Assembly: GCF_963666015.1 (NCBI RefSeq)
Contig: NZ_OY762555.1
Coordinates: forward strand, 1,674,001-1,738,000
Direction of reading: 5' to 3'
Source of the DNA: an uncultured Sphaerochaeta sp.
Lineage (GTDB): Bacteria; Spirochaetota; Spirochaetia; Sphaerochaetales; Sphaerochaetaceae
DNA: 64,000 nucleotides
The translations under genes were made by a program, and so were the position numbers. Every line of letters begins with the position of its first letter. The first letter of the stretch is position 1. This document shows, one piece after another, positions 1 through 8,851 of the stretch. The notes beneath the pieces were generated by a model that saw only the letters and a list, made by a program, of their open reading frames with translations, had not been told where the DNA came from and did not search any database.

Positions 1-267
1 CTTTTTCTCGAGATGAATATCAAGCCGCTTGCATATTGAGGAATATACGGAATCGTAGGAGATGGATTCTCCTTCAATCTCCAGACTGGCTCGAATCTCA
101 TCGGTAAGGGATTGCGCATGCATCCTGTCTCTCATATCTGGATCGATCATTGCAAACACAATATCAGTTGCTTTTTTCTGCAACATATACTCTTCGTATT
201 GCCGTGTAACCTGTTCTTCCTCATAGGTAAATGACGGCCAATCAAGATTATTCCAGATATATGCCAT
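1..267 (-). CDS. Fic family protein, N-terminal part (cut by window edge)
   Basis: Only the first 89 codons are in the window, open to base 1. The product begins MAYIWNNLDWPSFTY and continues with a helix containing EIRASLEIEGE and SVYSSICKRL. This is the pattern of the DUF4172 domain that precedes the Fic AMP-transferase domain: a YIWxxxDWPxF start, then an (S)xxIEGE inhibitory-type motif, then SVxSSIxRRL. The family usually transfers AMP or another nucleotide group to protein targets. The catalytic HPFxxGNGR motif would lie outside the window, so activity cannot be judged. A GGAG about 9 bases before the ATG (267-265) supports this start. Family assignment is fairly secure; function is inferred. 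Confidence 0.72.
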   Translation of the reverse strand, partial: MAYIWNNLDWPSFTYEEEQVTRQYEEYMLQKKATDIVFAMIDPDMRDRMHAQSLTDEIRASLEIEGESISYDSVYSSICKRLDIHLEKK

Positions 268-360
268 AGTTCTGCTCCTACTCAATGTTCGCACATGAAC
301 CATAAATAGTCCATCATTTTTGATGGGGTAAACGGATTTCTCTGCTATTCTTTTCTTTTT

Positions 361-386
361 TGAGGGAGTAAATCGTTACTCCCTCA
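361..386. repeat. Perfect 11-bp inverted repeat upstream of fic
   Basis: TGAGGGAGTAA, a 4-base ATCG loop, then TTACTCCCTCA. It lies about 95 bases upstream of the Fic-family start codon. No T-run follows on the minus strand, so an operator for the Fic gene is more likely than a terminator. Related but imperfect words (TGATGGGGTAA near 319, TGATAGAGTA near 391) flank it. Confidence 0.55.
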
Positions 387-518
387 TTTCTGATAGAGTA
401 TCTCCAAGTATACGAAAGGTACCCATGTCCTTAAAAGCAGAAGAACTATATGCCCATTGAACGGCTTCTTGTGTTCAATCAGAACCATGTGGAGTCTAGG
501 GTATATCAGTTAGAAAAG

Positions 519-612
519 TTTCTTATATATGAGAAATATTTGCAAATATTGGTACATTATTCTCTCATAAGAGAAACTAATGAGTAGGAAGCGTTTTTTC
601 TCTGTAGAGAAA
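519..612. repeat. Three related palindromes, TTTCTC...GAGAAA type
   Basis: Three inverted repeats of similar sequence follow one another: 519-536 (TTTCTTATATATGAGAAA), 560-575 (TTCTC-N6-GAGAA) and 597-612 (TTTCTCT-GT-AGAGAAA, perfect 7-bp arms). Their shared half-site TTTCTC and spacing of about 40 bp are consistent with multiple operators for one dimeric regulator. No protein can be assigned. Confidence 0.45.
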
Positions 613-621
613 TAACTTCAC

Positions 622-634
622 AGTATTGAATACT
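622..634. repeat. Palindrome AGTATTGAATACT
   Basis: Perfect 6+1+6 inverted repeat immediately downstream of the TTTCTC palindromes. A further AGTATT word occurs near 654. A possible operator half-site, with no known regulator. Confidence 0.35.
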
Positions 635-667
635 TTTATCTCCTGATAGGAATAAGTATTGTAATCA

Positions 668-677
668 AAACCGGTTT
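668..677. promoter_or_regulatory. AAACCGGTTT, LacI-type operator-like palindrome
   Basis: A perfect 10-bp palindrome with central CG, typical of LacI-family operators. It differs from the 16-bp palindrome used twice inside the adjacent sugar operon and lies beyond that operon's last gene. Which gene it would control is unclear. Confidence 0.3.
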
Positions 678-795
678 GCTCTTTACGGTACGGTTTAGGT
701 ATTGTGAATCCTACAGATCCGTGCATGGAGATTCATCACCTAGATTGCAGAAAATCATAATCGCCAGTCGGACACAATGTAGATTTCTGATCACC

Positions 796-2520
796 TCAAC
801 ACAGCCCAACCAATGAAACCCTCAGTCTCTCAAACTCAGCATCCTCTGTATTGATGAATATCCCTATTTGTCCAATGGGGTACGCTCTCTCTACTGTACA
901 GGGACCGGCAATGGTCATACCTCCAAAAAGATCGTACCAAGAACCGTCAGGGAGGGTAACTGCACGTGAGCTCTGTCCCTCTTCCAGAATGGGGGCAACC
1001 AACAGAGAACTGCCCAAGAGATATTGGTCATCGATATCGGCGTAAGTACAACCAAATGCATAGAACATAGGCCTCATCATTGGCTGGAGCGTTTCCTTGG
1101 AAACGGTAGCTTCCCTGACAAGATACCACCTGAGTTCATTTCTCATGGCGCTGTAACGCTTGGTGAGTGAGAGTACCTCTTCTCCATATCGCTCAGCCAT
1201 ATGCCAAGGACTTCGGTCGTTGATGAGGTCTTCACTCTTCAACACCTCACTGAATTGTCCTCCAACCGGTTCAGAGTGCCACTGCATCACCGGGACCAAG
1301 GAGCCCAACGCATAGCTCCTGAGGTACAGTTCCATGGAGGGCATGGGACCGGCGAAACCGCCAATATCAAAGCCCCACCAGAATAGTCCTGAGATCGCAG
1401 CACTCAGCCCTGCTTTCAGGACAGCCTGTAGCTCCGACCACTGAGAAAGTTGGTCGCCTGCCCAGAAGAGCATGGATCCTTGGGCACCCAGATACCCAGC
1501 TCGGCTGAAGGTGATACGCTCTGGGCCGATGAACTCCTGATACGCCTCAATATAGCTCTGAGGATAGCGGTTACGCATCTCTTTACCCGTTGAACCGTCA
1601 TGAAAGAGGACATCATCGGTAAGGATGCACTCCCCTCCATCTGTCTTGAACCCCGATACTCCCATATCCATCAGATACTTTCGTTTGGAGAACCACCATG
1701 CTCTTGTCTCAAGGTTGGTGAAATCGGGGACCATGGAACCTGCAAACCAGTTTCCTTCAGGAATGGTATAGGGGGTGCCATCCTTGTTCAGCACTGCAAG
1801 CCCATGTTCTCGTACATAGGCCAGATCCTCTTCATGACGCGAATCACGCCTGCCTTCTTCCAATGCCTTGAACACAGGGCACTGCCAGAGGATGAAATGG
1901 ATCCCTTGCTCACGCATCTCCTGAACAAGCGTCTTTGGGTCAGGCCAGCGTCCCTCTTCCTCATGAAAGGTATAAAATGTCGACTCATCACTCCATGCTT
2001 CCACTACCAGGGCCGTGATGGGAAACCCATGCAAACTAGCAGCATCCATGACTGCTCGTACATCTTGCTCACTCTTCCAGCGGTTGGCACTCGCCCACTC
2101 CCCGAACACCCACGAGGGTGGAAGAGCTACCCCTCCAAGGTAGGAGAGCAATTTTGCAAGCGTCTCCTTTGGGGTACCGGATGCAATGACGAGGGAATCA
2201 TCTGGGGAGAATTCTCCTAGCAAGGTGAGCTGAATACGATCATCATCCCCTTGGGACTCAATGGTAAAGACGCGGTCACTCTGTACGAGAAAAGCAAACT
2301 CATCAGAGAGGAACAACGGCTGGGGAAGATAGGTATGAACACCCTGGTGGGTGAACACTTCCTCCACCTCGTTTCTCTTGGGGTGTGAGAGAAACTCAAC
2401 ACGGTCAAAATGCTCCCCTGCTCCCCAGAGATGACTCCCCTGAAACTGAAGCTGTACTCCACCCAGTTCCTCGACTACCACAACACTCGATGCCTTAGCA
2501 TCCAAATAGATAGATTTCAT
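796..2520 (-). CDS. GH31 family alpha-glycosidase
   Basis: 574 residues, no signal peptide, so probably cytoplasmic. The GH31 barrel is clear: WVFGEWASANRW (about 137-148), the nucleophile motif GFKTDGGE with Asp294, and the general acid motif WAGDQ with Asp356. Family members hydrolyse alpha-linked gluco- or xylo-oligosaccharides; the exact substrate cannot be read from sequence. It is the last gene of the LacI operon. Its ATG overlaps the upstream permease stop codon as ATGA, with GGAGGAGTAAAAGG before it, so translation is coupled. Cleaving imported alpha-glucosides next to a GH65 phosphorylase is the likely role. Family high confidence, specificity open. Confidence 0.9.
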   Translation of the reverse strand: MKSIYLDAKASSVVVVEELGGVQLQFQGSHLWGAGEHFDRVEFLSHPKRNEVEEVFTHQGVHTYLPQPLFLSDEFAFLVQSDRVFTIESQGDDDRIQLTLLGEFSPDDSLVIASGTPKETLAKLLSYLGGVALPPSWVFGEWASANRWKSEQDVRAVMDAASLHGFPITALVVEAWSDESTFYTFHEEEGRWPDPKTLVQEMREQGIHFILWQCPVFKALEEGRRDSRHEEDLAYVREHGLAVLNKDGTPYTIPEGNWFAGSMVPDFTNLETRAWWFSKRKYLMDMGVSGFKTDGGECILTDDVLFHDGSTGKEMRNRYPQSYIEAYQEFIGPERITFSRAGYLGAQGSMLFWAGDQLSQWSELQAVLKAGLSAAISGLFWWGFDIGGFAGPMPSMELYLRSYALGSLVPVMQWHSEPVGGQFSEVLKSEDLINDRSPWHMAERYGEEVLSLTKRYSAMRNELRWYLVREATVSKETLQPMMRPMFYAFGCTYADIDDQYLLGSSLLVAPILEEGQSSRAVTLPDGSWYDLFGGMTIAGPCTVERAYPIGQIGIFINTEDAEFERLRVSLVGLC

Positions 2521-3344
2521 CCTTTTACTCCTCCAATTTGGAGACCGCTGGCGAAGTACCGCTGTGCACCTATGTAGATGATCAGGAGCGGGACCACAGA
2601 GATCAGGGAACCCGCCATAAGCAGGTCATACGCTGTCTTGAACTGCCCGGAGAGGGCATTGAGAATAATGGGTAGCGTATAGTTCTTTGGGCTGGTCATA
2701 AGTACCAACGGCAAGAGATAGTCATTCCAGGCATCCATCGCGATGATGATCGCAAGCGTCGCGAGGGCTGTCTTGCAGAGCGGGAGAAAAACCGTAATGA
2801 AAGACCTAAACAAGGAAGCACCGTCAATGGCAGCAGCATCGAGATAGGCATCAGAGATATTCATCATCTGCTGACGCAGCATGAATACGGCGAAGGCCTT
2901 GAAGGTATAGGGGAGAATGAGTGCAAATAGGGTGTCCACCAAGTGTAAGTCATTCATGATCAAGTAGAGTGGTATGAAGAGGACGTGGCTGGGAAGCATC
3001 ATGGAAGCGATGAAGAGCATGAAGAGAAACCCACTGCCCTTGAAACGGATCTTCGCGAACGCGAATGCCGCCATGGAAGAAGAGAAGAGTGCGACCATGA
3101 CTGCTCCTGCGGTTACCACCAGTGAATTGACAATGGAGCGAAGCATACCGGTGAGGGCGAAGAGCTTCTCATAGGCCTGGATGGTGGGTTCCTTGGGGAA
3201 CCACTCAATGGGAACGACCAACAGCGCTCCCCCACTCTTCAGCGAGGTGGAGATCATCCAGAGGAAGGGGATGATTGCAAGAATTCCCAGCACAATGGCA
3301 AGCAGGTGATAGAGGAAGACTTTTACATGTGTTCTATACGTCAT
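2517..3344 (-). CDS. Carbohydrate ABC transporter permease, MalG type
   Basis: About 275 residues with six hydrophobic segments. The cytoplasmic EAA loop is visible as DAAAIDGASLFRSFITVFLPLCK, the contact for the ATPase. I place the start at the internal ATG (3344, MTYRTHVK) because AAGGTGGG stands 6 to 13 bases before it. An upstream in-frame ATG at 3365 would overlap the previous gene more. It overlaps the end of the other permease by 11 bp and the GH31 start by 4 bp. No ATPase gene lies in the operon, so a shared MsmK/UgpC-type ATPase encoded elsewhere is expected. Confidence 0.9.
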   Translation of the reverse strand: MTYRTHVKVFLYHLLAIVLGILAIIPFLWMISTSLKSGGALLVVPIEWFPKEPTIQAYEKLFALTGMLRSIVNSLVVTAGAVMVALFSSSMAAFAFAKIRFKGSGFLFMLFIASMMLPSHVLFIPLYLIMNDLHLVDTLFALILPYTFKAFAVFMLRQQMMNISDAYLDAAAIDGASLFRSFITVFLPLCKTALATLAIIIAMDAWNDYLLPLVLMTSPKNYTLPIILNALSGQFKTAYDLLMAGSLISVVPLLIIYIGAQRYFASGLQIGGVKG

Positions 3345-4260
3345 AGTTGACCCACCTTCTCTCACCTCGTTTCTGAATATAGGTAAATGCCATGATGATC
3401 ACAAAGAGAATCCATGAGTATGCTGCTGCGTACCCCATCTTCCCGTATCGGAACGCATACTTGTAGATGCGCTCAACCATGACCATCGTAGCCCCGTTCG
3501 GTCCGGCATTTCCTTCCTTGGTCATGACCATGACCTGGGGAAAGAGCTGGAATGCATTGATCATAGAGAGCATGGAGACATAGAAGAGCACCGAGGAGAG
3601 CAAGGGCAAGGTGATTCGAGCAAACATCTGAGGCTTACTCGCCCCGTCGATCCGTGCTGCCTCATAGTACTCTGTGTTGATACTCTTCAAACCACCGAGC
3701 AGGATCATGGCGTAGAAGCCCATGTCCTTCCAGATCGAGGCTAGTACAATGGAGGGCATTGCCCACACTTCGCTCTGCAGCCAGAGCGGACCTTCAATCC
3801 CGATTATTGCAAGAACATTGTTGATCGGCCCGTATACCGGGGAGAGCAACCACTTCCAGATCAGTGAACCAGCGACCCAGCTGGTGAGCACAGGAAGGTA
3901 GTAGACAACCCGATAGAGGTTCGCCCCGCGGTTCGGTGCGTTGATGATCAATGCTGCGGTCATGGAGAGACCCAGCATCAGGGGAAGATAGAGGACGATG
4001 AAATAGAGATTGTGAGACAAGGCTCTCCAGAACTCAGCGTCACCCAAGATTGCCTTTGTGTTCTCCAATCCTACAAAATGCTCTGCTACAAACCTCAGGA
4101 ACCCATCAGTCAAACGTACCCTGGACATTCCTGACCAGTTGGTCACACTCAACAACAGGGAGATGATGATCGGAAGTATGGCAAAAAGAAGGGCACCAAG
4201 AAGACTTGGAAGTAGATAGGGAAGCGCAACTTTTATTCCCCTTCTGCCCTGGATACTCAT
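3334..4260 (-). CDS. Carbohydrate ABC transporter permease, MalF/UgpA type
   Basis: 308 residues. An N-terminal membrane anchor (about 12-40) is followed by a periplasmic segment and five further membrane spans. The EAA motif EYYEAARIDGASKPQMFARI lies near residues 200-220. It forms the membrane pore with the MalG-type subunit encoded immediately downstream, with overlapping ends. The gene follows the binding-protein gene after 48 bp that contain a stable hairpin. Part of the LacI-controlled alpha-glucoside operon. Family clear; substrate inferred from the neighbouring glycosidases. Confidence 0.9.
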   Translation of the reverse strand: MSIQGRRGIKVALPYLLPSLLGALLFAILPIIISLLLSVTNWSGMSRVRLTDGFLRFVAEHFVGLENTKAILGDAEFWRALSHNLYFIVLYLPLMLGLSMTAALIINAPNRGANLYRVVYYLPVLTSWVAGSLIWKWLLSPVYGPINNVLAIIGIEGPLWLQSEVWAMPSIVLASIWKDMGFYAMILLGGLKSINTEYYEAARIDGASKPQMFARITLPLLSSVLFYVSMLSMINAFQLFPQVMVMTKEGNAGPNGATMVMVERIYKYAFRYGKMGYAAAYSWILFVIIMAFTYIQKRGERRWVNYDV

Positions 4261-4272
4261 AAGACCTCCAGA

Positions 4273-4295
4273 GGCATGGCCAAGAAGGCCATGCC
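4273..4295 (-). repeat. Intercistronic hairpin after binding-protein gene
   Basis: GGCATGGCC, loop AAGAA, GGCCATGCC: a perfect 9-bp stem between the binding-protein stop and the first permease. No T-run follows. Such hairpins commonly protect the upstream message, giving more binding protein than permease. The effect here is inference. Confidence 0.6.
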
Positions 4296-4308
4296 ATAGA
4301 CTAATCGA

Positions 4309-5568
4309 TTACAAGGAAATCTTGGTTTCAAGTTCCTTCTGACATGCATCAAGAGCAGCCTTTGCACTCATTTTGCCTGAAACAATCTGACCCAGATAGC
4401 TCTGGATGATTGCCTGCATCTCTGCCTGCTGGATGCTCACAGGGGGAGTTACCAGATAGTCGAGGGATGCAAAGACCGCTTCCCTGTTCTCAGGAGGAGT
4501 AATGGAGAGATAGCTGTCAATGATCTCAGGATAGGTTACCGGGGGAAGTTCCCACGATGCTTCAACTCTAAGCTTGGTTGCTTCCTTGCTTCCGGCAAGG
4601 AACACCGCCAGTTTTGCAGCCTCTGCGGGATACTTGCTGGTCTCACTTACTACATAGGAGTTGGAGAAGAAGTGCGTTGCCTTCTGTACGTTACCGGGCT
4701 CGATAGCGATATCCCAATCGAACGGACAGTTGGCGGTGAAGTCCCCAAAGGCCCAGATGCCGGTGACGATCATGCCAAGACGTCCGCTCTTGAAGAGGTC
4801 CCAGTCGCCCATGCCTGCCATGTCTGCATCGGTGGGCATGATCTTGGAATCATTCTGCCATCCTGCCATGAGCTTTGCTGCCTCAATATTCTGAGGAAGA
4901 TTGACCGTGAAGGCAGTCCTCTCAGCATTCATCAGGGAACCACCGTTCTGTGCTGCACCCTTGTAGAATTCATGGAAAGACAAGGGTCTATAGAAGCCCC
5001 AGATATTCTTCCCGAGAGACATGATCTTCTTGGAAGCAACTTCCACGTCCTTCCAGGTCCAATCATCTGTGGGATAGGCAACGTTTGCTTGGTCGAAGAG
5101 TGCCTTGTTGTAGAACAATACCACATTGCTGAAGGAGTTCGGCACACCGTACTGCACACCCTGGTAGTTGAATGCATCGAGTGCGGTCTTATTGAAGCCG
5201 CTGGTATCGCCAAGCTTACCCGTTACATCTGCGAGGGCACCTTCGCTTGCATAGGCAACAAAGTTCTCATAGTTGAGTTCGAACACATCCGCTGCATTAC
5301 CGCCAACCACCTTACTCTGGAGCTGGGTGAAATAATCATCGTAACCGATGGTCTGTAGTTCAACCTTGATCGTTGGATTCTGCTTCTCGAACTCTGCAAT
5401 CATTCCCCTCAGGGCTTCTCCTGAGAGTGTCGCCTCAGAACCAGAAAACTGTTCAAGTTTCAATGTAACAGTGCCCTGAGCAGCCTCTTTTGTTCCTGCT
5501 GAAAAAGCAGGGAGCAATACGAGAACCAGAACAAGAGCGAGTGAGAGAATGTTTCTCGTTGTTTTCAT
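4309..5568 (-). CDS. Sugar ABC transporter solute-binding protein
   Basis: 419 residues from the ATG at 5568, which has CCAGGAGGTTTG upstream; longer in-frame extensions are not needed. The start MKTTRNILSLALVLVLVLLP is a signal peptide, with likely cleavage after AFSAG. No lipobox cysteine is present, so it may be free in the periplasm or held by its signal. Family 1 extracellular sugar-binding features follow, including FEKQNPTIKVELQTIGYDDY and the late GRLGMIVTGIWAFGDF. It delivers oligosaccharide to the two permeases downstream. It lies between two hairpins that may raise its expression. Ligand not determinable, probably an alpha-glucoside. Confidence 0.9.
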   Translation of the reverse strand: MKTTRNILSLALVLVLVLLPAFSAGTKEAAQGTVTLKLEQFSGSEATLSGEALRGMIAEFEKQNPTIKVELQTIGYDDYFTQLQSKVVGGNAADVFELNYENFVAYASEGALADVTGKLGDTSGFNKTALDAFNYQGVQYGVPNSFSNVVLFYNKALFDQANVAYPTDDWTWKDVEVASKKIMSLGKNIWGFYRPLSFHEFYKGAAQNGGSLMNAERTAFTVNLPQNIEAAKLMAGWQNDSKIMPTDADMAGMGDWDLFKSGRLGMIVTGIWAFGDFTANCPFDWDIAIEPGNVQKATHFFSNSYVVSETSKYPAEAAKLAVFLAGSKEATKLRVEASWELPPVTYPEIIDSYLSITPPENREAVFASLDYLVTPPVSIQQAEMQAIIQSYLGQIVSGKMSAKAALDACQKELETKISL

Positions 5569-5676
5569 TACAACAAACCTCCTGGTACAGACATGTTCAT
5601 TTCTTGTCTGTACAAACCGCTTCGAACTCACTACAATTGGATTTGCAGTGATACACCAGTATGACTCAATCCGATG

Positions 5677-5702
5677 ATCCGAAGCCCCGCACGGCTTCGG
5701 AT
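5677..5702 (-). repeat. Hairpin between lacI and binding-protein gene
   Basis: ATCCGAAGCC, six-base loop, GGCTTCGGAT: a perfect 10-bp stem 3 bp beyond the lacI stop. No T-run follows, so it is not a classical terminator. A processing or attenuation point ahead of the highly expressed binding-protein gene is plausible. Confidence 0.6.
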
Positions 5703-5704
5703 TA

Positions 5705-6739
5705 TCAATGTAACACCAATTTCCGTACCGATTCCCGCTCCACCAGGGAGACAGGCAGTACAATATTGGAACCATTTTCCTTCTCTTCAATCTCGTCGAT
5801 AACCAGTTGGGCGGCAATTCGAGCCTTCCCATCCACATCCTGACGAACGGTAGTCAAAGCCGGCTCCATATTGCCTGCCAAGAAACCGTCGTCAAATCCA
5901 ACAACTGAGATATCCTCAGGGACCTTCAGGCCTCCCCTCTTCAGCCCTTTGATCAAACCAAAGGCAAGAATGTCTGCTGTGGCGAAGATGGCACTCGGTC
6001 TCTCGGAAGAGGCTGCCAATTGCAAGCCAAGCTCCAGTCCATACTCATAGGAGATGGTGCCTGAGTACACATACTGCCCAACACAGGGCAAACCGTGTCC
6101 GGTAAGAGCTTTCTCATACCCTTTCAGACGCTCGGTGTTGACGCCCTCCTTGGTGAGAAAACCAGTAGCCAGTCCTATGGTTCTATGGCCCATCCCTATA
6201 AGGTACTCGGTTGCCAGGAAGCCTCCATTCTCGTCGTCAATGGTGACTGAGCTGAGCTCCTTGTCCATACCGTAGGAGTCGACCAGGACAGTGGGTATCC
6301 CTATCTGTTTCAGGTCCTTGATGTCCGACTCAATCTCAACACCGACAATGACAATCCCATCAAGGCTTCTTTTTCGTGCCACATCCACATAACTTTCATC
6401 CACATCAGTCCCGCTGATCAGTATGTTGTAGCCCTTCTTCCGTGCCTCATACTCAAAGCTGGAGAGAAAGGAGCCATAGAAAGAGTTGGAGAACATCAGT
6501 TTTGTCTCCTTCTCTGTCTGTGGGATCAGGAGACCAAGCAGATGAGAGTGTTTCGAAGCCAGGGCGCGAGCGCCCAGGTTGGGAACATAGCCCAAACGCT
6601 TGATGGCCTCTTCCACTTTCTTAATGGTCTGGGGGGCAATGACCTGGTCTGAACGTTTGTTTATGATATAGGAGACCGTTGCCGTCGATACGCCGGCTTC
6701 CTTTGCGATGTCCTTCATATTAATCCGTTTCGTTGCCAT
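5705..6739 (-). CDS. LacI-family transcriptional repressor
   Basis: 344 residues. The N-terminal helix-turn-helix (about 8-27, MKDIAKEAGVSTATVSYIIN) and hinge (YVPNLGARALASK, about 51-63) are typical, followed by a periplasmic-binding-protein-like effector domain ending near LVERESVRKL. It lies inside the sugar operon it probably controls. An identical 16-bp palindrome occurs just upstream of this gene and upstream of the first operon gene, each next to a promoter-like sequence. Negative autoregulation with relief by an imported sugar is the natural model. The effector is unknown. Confidence 0.93.
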   Translation of the reverse strand: MATKRINMKDIAKEAGVSTATVSYIINKRSDQVIAPQTIKKVEEAIKRLGYVPNLGARALASKHSHLLGLLIPQTEKETKLMFSNSFYGSFLSSFEYEARKKGYNILISGTDVDESYVDVARKRSLDGIVIVGVEIESDIKDLKQIGIPTVLVDSYGMDKELSSVTIDDENGGFLATEYLIGMGHRTIGLATGFLTKEGVNTERLKGYEKALTGHGLPCVGQYVYSGTISYEYGLELGLQLAASSERPSAIFATADILAFGLIKGLKRGGLKVPEDISVVGFDDGFLAGNMEPALTTVRQDVDGKARIAAQLVIDEIEEKENGSNIVLPVSLVERESVRKLVLH

Positions 6740-6749
6740 TCATTGCCTC

Positions 6750-6765
6750 ACTTATGCGTTTAAGT
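6750..6765. promoter_or_regulatory. LacI-type operator, internal copy
   Basis: ACTTATGCGTTTAAGT, a CG-centred imperfect palindrome. It is identical over all 16 bases to 10616-10631 and lies between the internal promoter (-10 at 6768-6773) and the lacI start codon (6739). It should mediate autoregulation. Confidence 0.7.
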
Positions 6766-6767
6766 TA

Positions 6768-6796
6768 AGTATTGAACTCATTTACTCTTTTGTCAA
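6768..6796 (-). promoter_or_regulatory. Internal promoter for lacI and transport genes
   Basis: On the minus strand TTGACA (6796-6791), a 17-base spacer, then AATACT (6773-6768). The -35 box is consensus and lies inside the 3' end of the GH65 gene. The operator begins 2 bases downstream of the -10. Confidence 0.5.
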
Positions 6797-8851
6797 TGAA
6801 ATCTTTTCCAAGTGACAGCCTTTTGTATCACAAACCACCCGGTATCGCTCTCCTTTGTAGGTGATCTTGCTCTCGATTTGCTTCCAGGAAGCAGGCAAGG
6901 AAGGAGAGGCAGAGAGTCCACCTGAGAAGCGTATTCCCATTACCCCATAGAGCACTGCCTGAAGGAGTGCTCCCATCGCCCCGATGTGCAGACCCTCCCC
7001 GGAGGTGTTCTCCATCAGCTCCTCGAGGTCAAGGAACATTGCCTGCCTGAGATAGTACTCACCGGCTTCTTGCAAGCCAAGCTTGTAAGCAATGAGGGAA
7101 TGCATCCCCCAGCTTAGCGTGGAGTCATGGCTGGTAATAGGTTCATAGAGAGCCCATGCGTTCCGTGCTTCCTCCTCACTGAAATACTCTGGCAGCAGGA
7201 GATAGAGCAACAAGACGTCGGGCTGTTTGACTACCTTATACCGTTGGAGACGGTCGAAGCAGATTGTGTGGTAGAGAGCCCTACCACTCGTCTTGTGGGC
7301 TTTCAGATCGAAAGGTTCCTGCAAGAGGAACAGGTCATCCTCCAGGTAGGTACCATCCTCCGTACTATAGGGAATGACAGCCTTCTCTATGATAGCCTCA
7401 AACTCAGTTCGTTCCTCCTCAGAGAGTGCAAGTTCTCCTCTCCTATCTGCTACTAGGGCCAGCTTGATCGTATGCAGGGCCATACCGGTGGTATAGGCAT
7501 TGTTTTTCGTCACCCCGCCGTACTCGTTGGGTCCTTTTACGAAAAGCATCTCATACCGATCACTCTGGGCGATGTAGGTAAATCGTGAGGCCCAGAACCG
7601 TGCTGTCTCATGGTAGATTTCAACAAGATTCTTACGTTCAAAGGCATGGTCACCAGTGGCCTGTACATACTGGTCCATTGCCCATACTACATCAGCGGTA
7701 ACATGGACTTCACACTTCCCGGTATCCCACGTCTCACACTGCTCTGAGCCATCGAGTGCACTCATCCAAGGATACCTGGCTCCTCTTAGGTTCAAGGAGT
7801 CTGCATAGGCCTTTGCCTGGGGAAAGGTCCTCACCCGGTAGGAGAGTATGTTCCTGGCTATTATGGGGTTGGTATAGAGGTAGTAAGGGAGGATGAAGAT
7901 TTCAGTGTCCCAGAAGTAACACCCTTTGTAACGGCTATGGGTAAGTCCCCTGGCCCCGATGGAAATACCTTCCTCTGGCTCATTCTGTTTCAGGTTGAAG
8001 AGGGCCCAGCGAATTGCACACTGGTCTTCCACAGGTCCAGAGAGAATTATGTCCTGTTCTTCCCAGAACAAGGAGAGTGCTTCTTCTGATTCCTTGCAGA
8101 GCTGTTCATAGTCATACCCTTCCCTCTCTCTTCCTTCTAAGCTTACCACTGCTTCCAGGAAGAAGGTCGAACCAGGTTCAAGTATGGTTTCATAGCGTTT
8201 CTTGTTACCGCTTTCGTTTCCAGGAATCGAAGATCCAAAGCTCTTTGCAAACGTAAAAGAAAGGGTATCATGGATGGTATGCCCTTCCATGAAGAGGTTT
8301 CCATTTTTCCAAGAGGACCGACACTCCTTGAGTAATACAAGGCTCTCTTCATTTGCTACGGTCTGGTCATCGTTGATGGGTAGGTTCACTACCGAATCGT
8401 CGATTGCATCCTCTACAACTAATGAAAGTTGTTTCTTTGCCTTAATCAAGAAACGGTGGCCGATTAGGTCCTTCTCCCGAAAGGAGACAATCCGCTCATA
8501 GGTACAGGAATACTGATCAGTTTCCCAAACACGTGTCACCACCCCCCTCTTCATGTCCAGAGTCTGCTTGCTTCCACGATTGGAGAGTGGCAGTGAATCA
8601 ATGAAGACGTTGAGGCGTAAGGGGTCGGGAAGATTGACCATGTCGGTGATGCCGCTCTTGATGTACTCGAACCCTCCGGCCTTGTAGACCCCATGGTTTT
8701 CGCGTGTATAGGTATCGCCGGGAAGTACCGCTCTCAGACCGAACCTTCCATTGCCTTGGTAGAAGATACTTTGGCAGAATTGTTCATTCTGAGCCGTTAT
8801 CTCTGTCTCTATCTGCCAAGGCAGGTAGGTATTATGCTTTCCACTTTCCAC
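6782..8851 (-). CDS. GH65 family glycoside phosphorylase
   Basis: 689 residues. GH65 landmarks are FWDTEIFILPYY (about 313-324), GARYPW (357-362) and the catalytic KGPNEYGGVTKNNAYTT, with general acid Glu443. These enzymes split maltose, kojibiose, nigerose or trehalose with phosphate, giving beta-glucose 1-phosphate and saving ATP; which sugar cannot be decided here. I use the GTG at 8851, preceded by GGGGAGATG and overlapping the previous gene by 20 bp. No signal peptide, so cytoplasmic, consistent with phosphorolysis of sugars imported by the operon's transporter. Confidence 0.9.
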   Translation of the reverse strand: MESGKHNTYLPWQIETEITAQNEQFCQSIFYQGNGRFGLRAVLPGDTYTRENHGVYKAGGFEYIKSGITDMVNLPDPLRLNVFIDSLPLSNRGSKQTLDMKRGVVTRVWETDQYSCTYERIVSFREKDLIGHRFLIKAKKQLSLVVEDAIDDSVVNLPINDDQTVANEESLVLLKECRSSWKNGNLFMEGHTIHDTLSFTFAKSFGSSIPGNESGNKKRYETILEPGSTFFLEAVVSLEGREREGYDYEQLCKESEEALSLFWEEQDIILSGPVEDQCAIRWALFNLKQNEPEEGISIGARGLTHSRYKGCYFWDTEIFILPYYLYTNPIIARNILSYRVRTFPQAKAYADSLNLRGARYPWMSALDGSEQCETWDTGKCEVHVTADVVWAMDQYVQATGDHAFERKNLVEIYHETARFWASRFTYIAQSDRYEMLFVKGPNEYGGVTKNNAYTTGMALHTIKLALVADRRGELALSEEERTEFEAIIEKAVIPYSTEDGTYLEDDLFLLQEPFDLKAHKTSGRALYHTICFDRLQRYKVVKQPDVLLLYLLLPEYFSEEEARNAWALYEPITSHDSTLSWGMHSLIAYKLGLQEAGEYYLRQAMFLDLEELMENTSGEGLHIGAMGALLQAVLYGVMGIRFSGGLSASPSLPASWKQIESKITYKGERYRVVCDTKGCHLEKISLTKE

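Larger units (their letters stand above)
268..795. other. Gene-free spacer with several short palindromes
   Basis: No convincing coding region on either strand. The spacer separates the divergent-side Fic start from the 3' end of the sugar operon. It is AT-rich and contains at least six short inverted repeats, listed separately. Their close packing suggests regulatory sites for the Fic gene or relics of a lost regulator. No intrinsic terminator was recognised. Confidence 0.6.

Noticed and set aside
1600..2220. 206-codon open frame on the plus strand
   Set aside because: Antisense to the GH31 gene, with no family features and no ribosome site.
4672..5358. 228-codon open frame on the plus strand
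   Set aside because: Antisense shadow of the sugar-binding-protein gene.
5677..5702. Hairpin after lacI taken as a rho-independent terminator
   Set aside because: No T-run on the minus strand; the transport genes downstream lack an obvious separate promoter.
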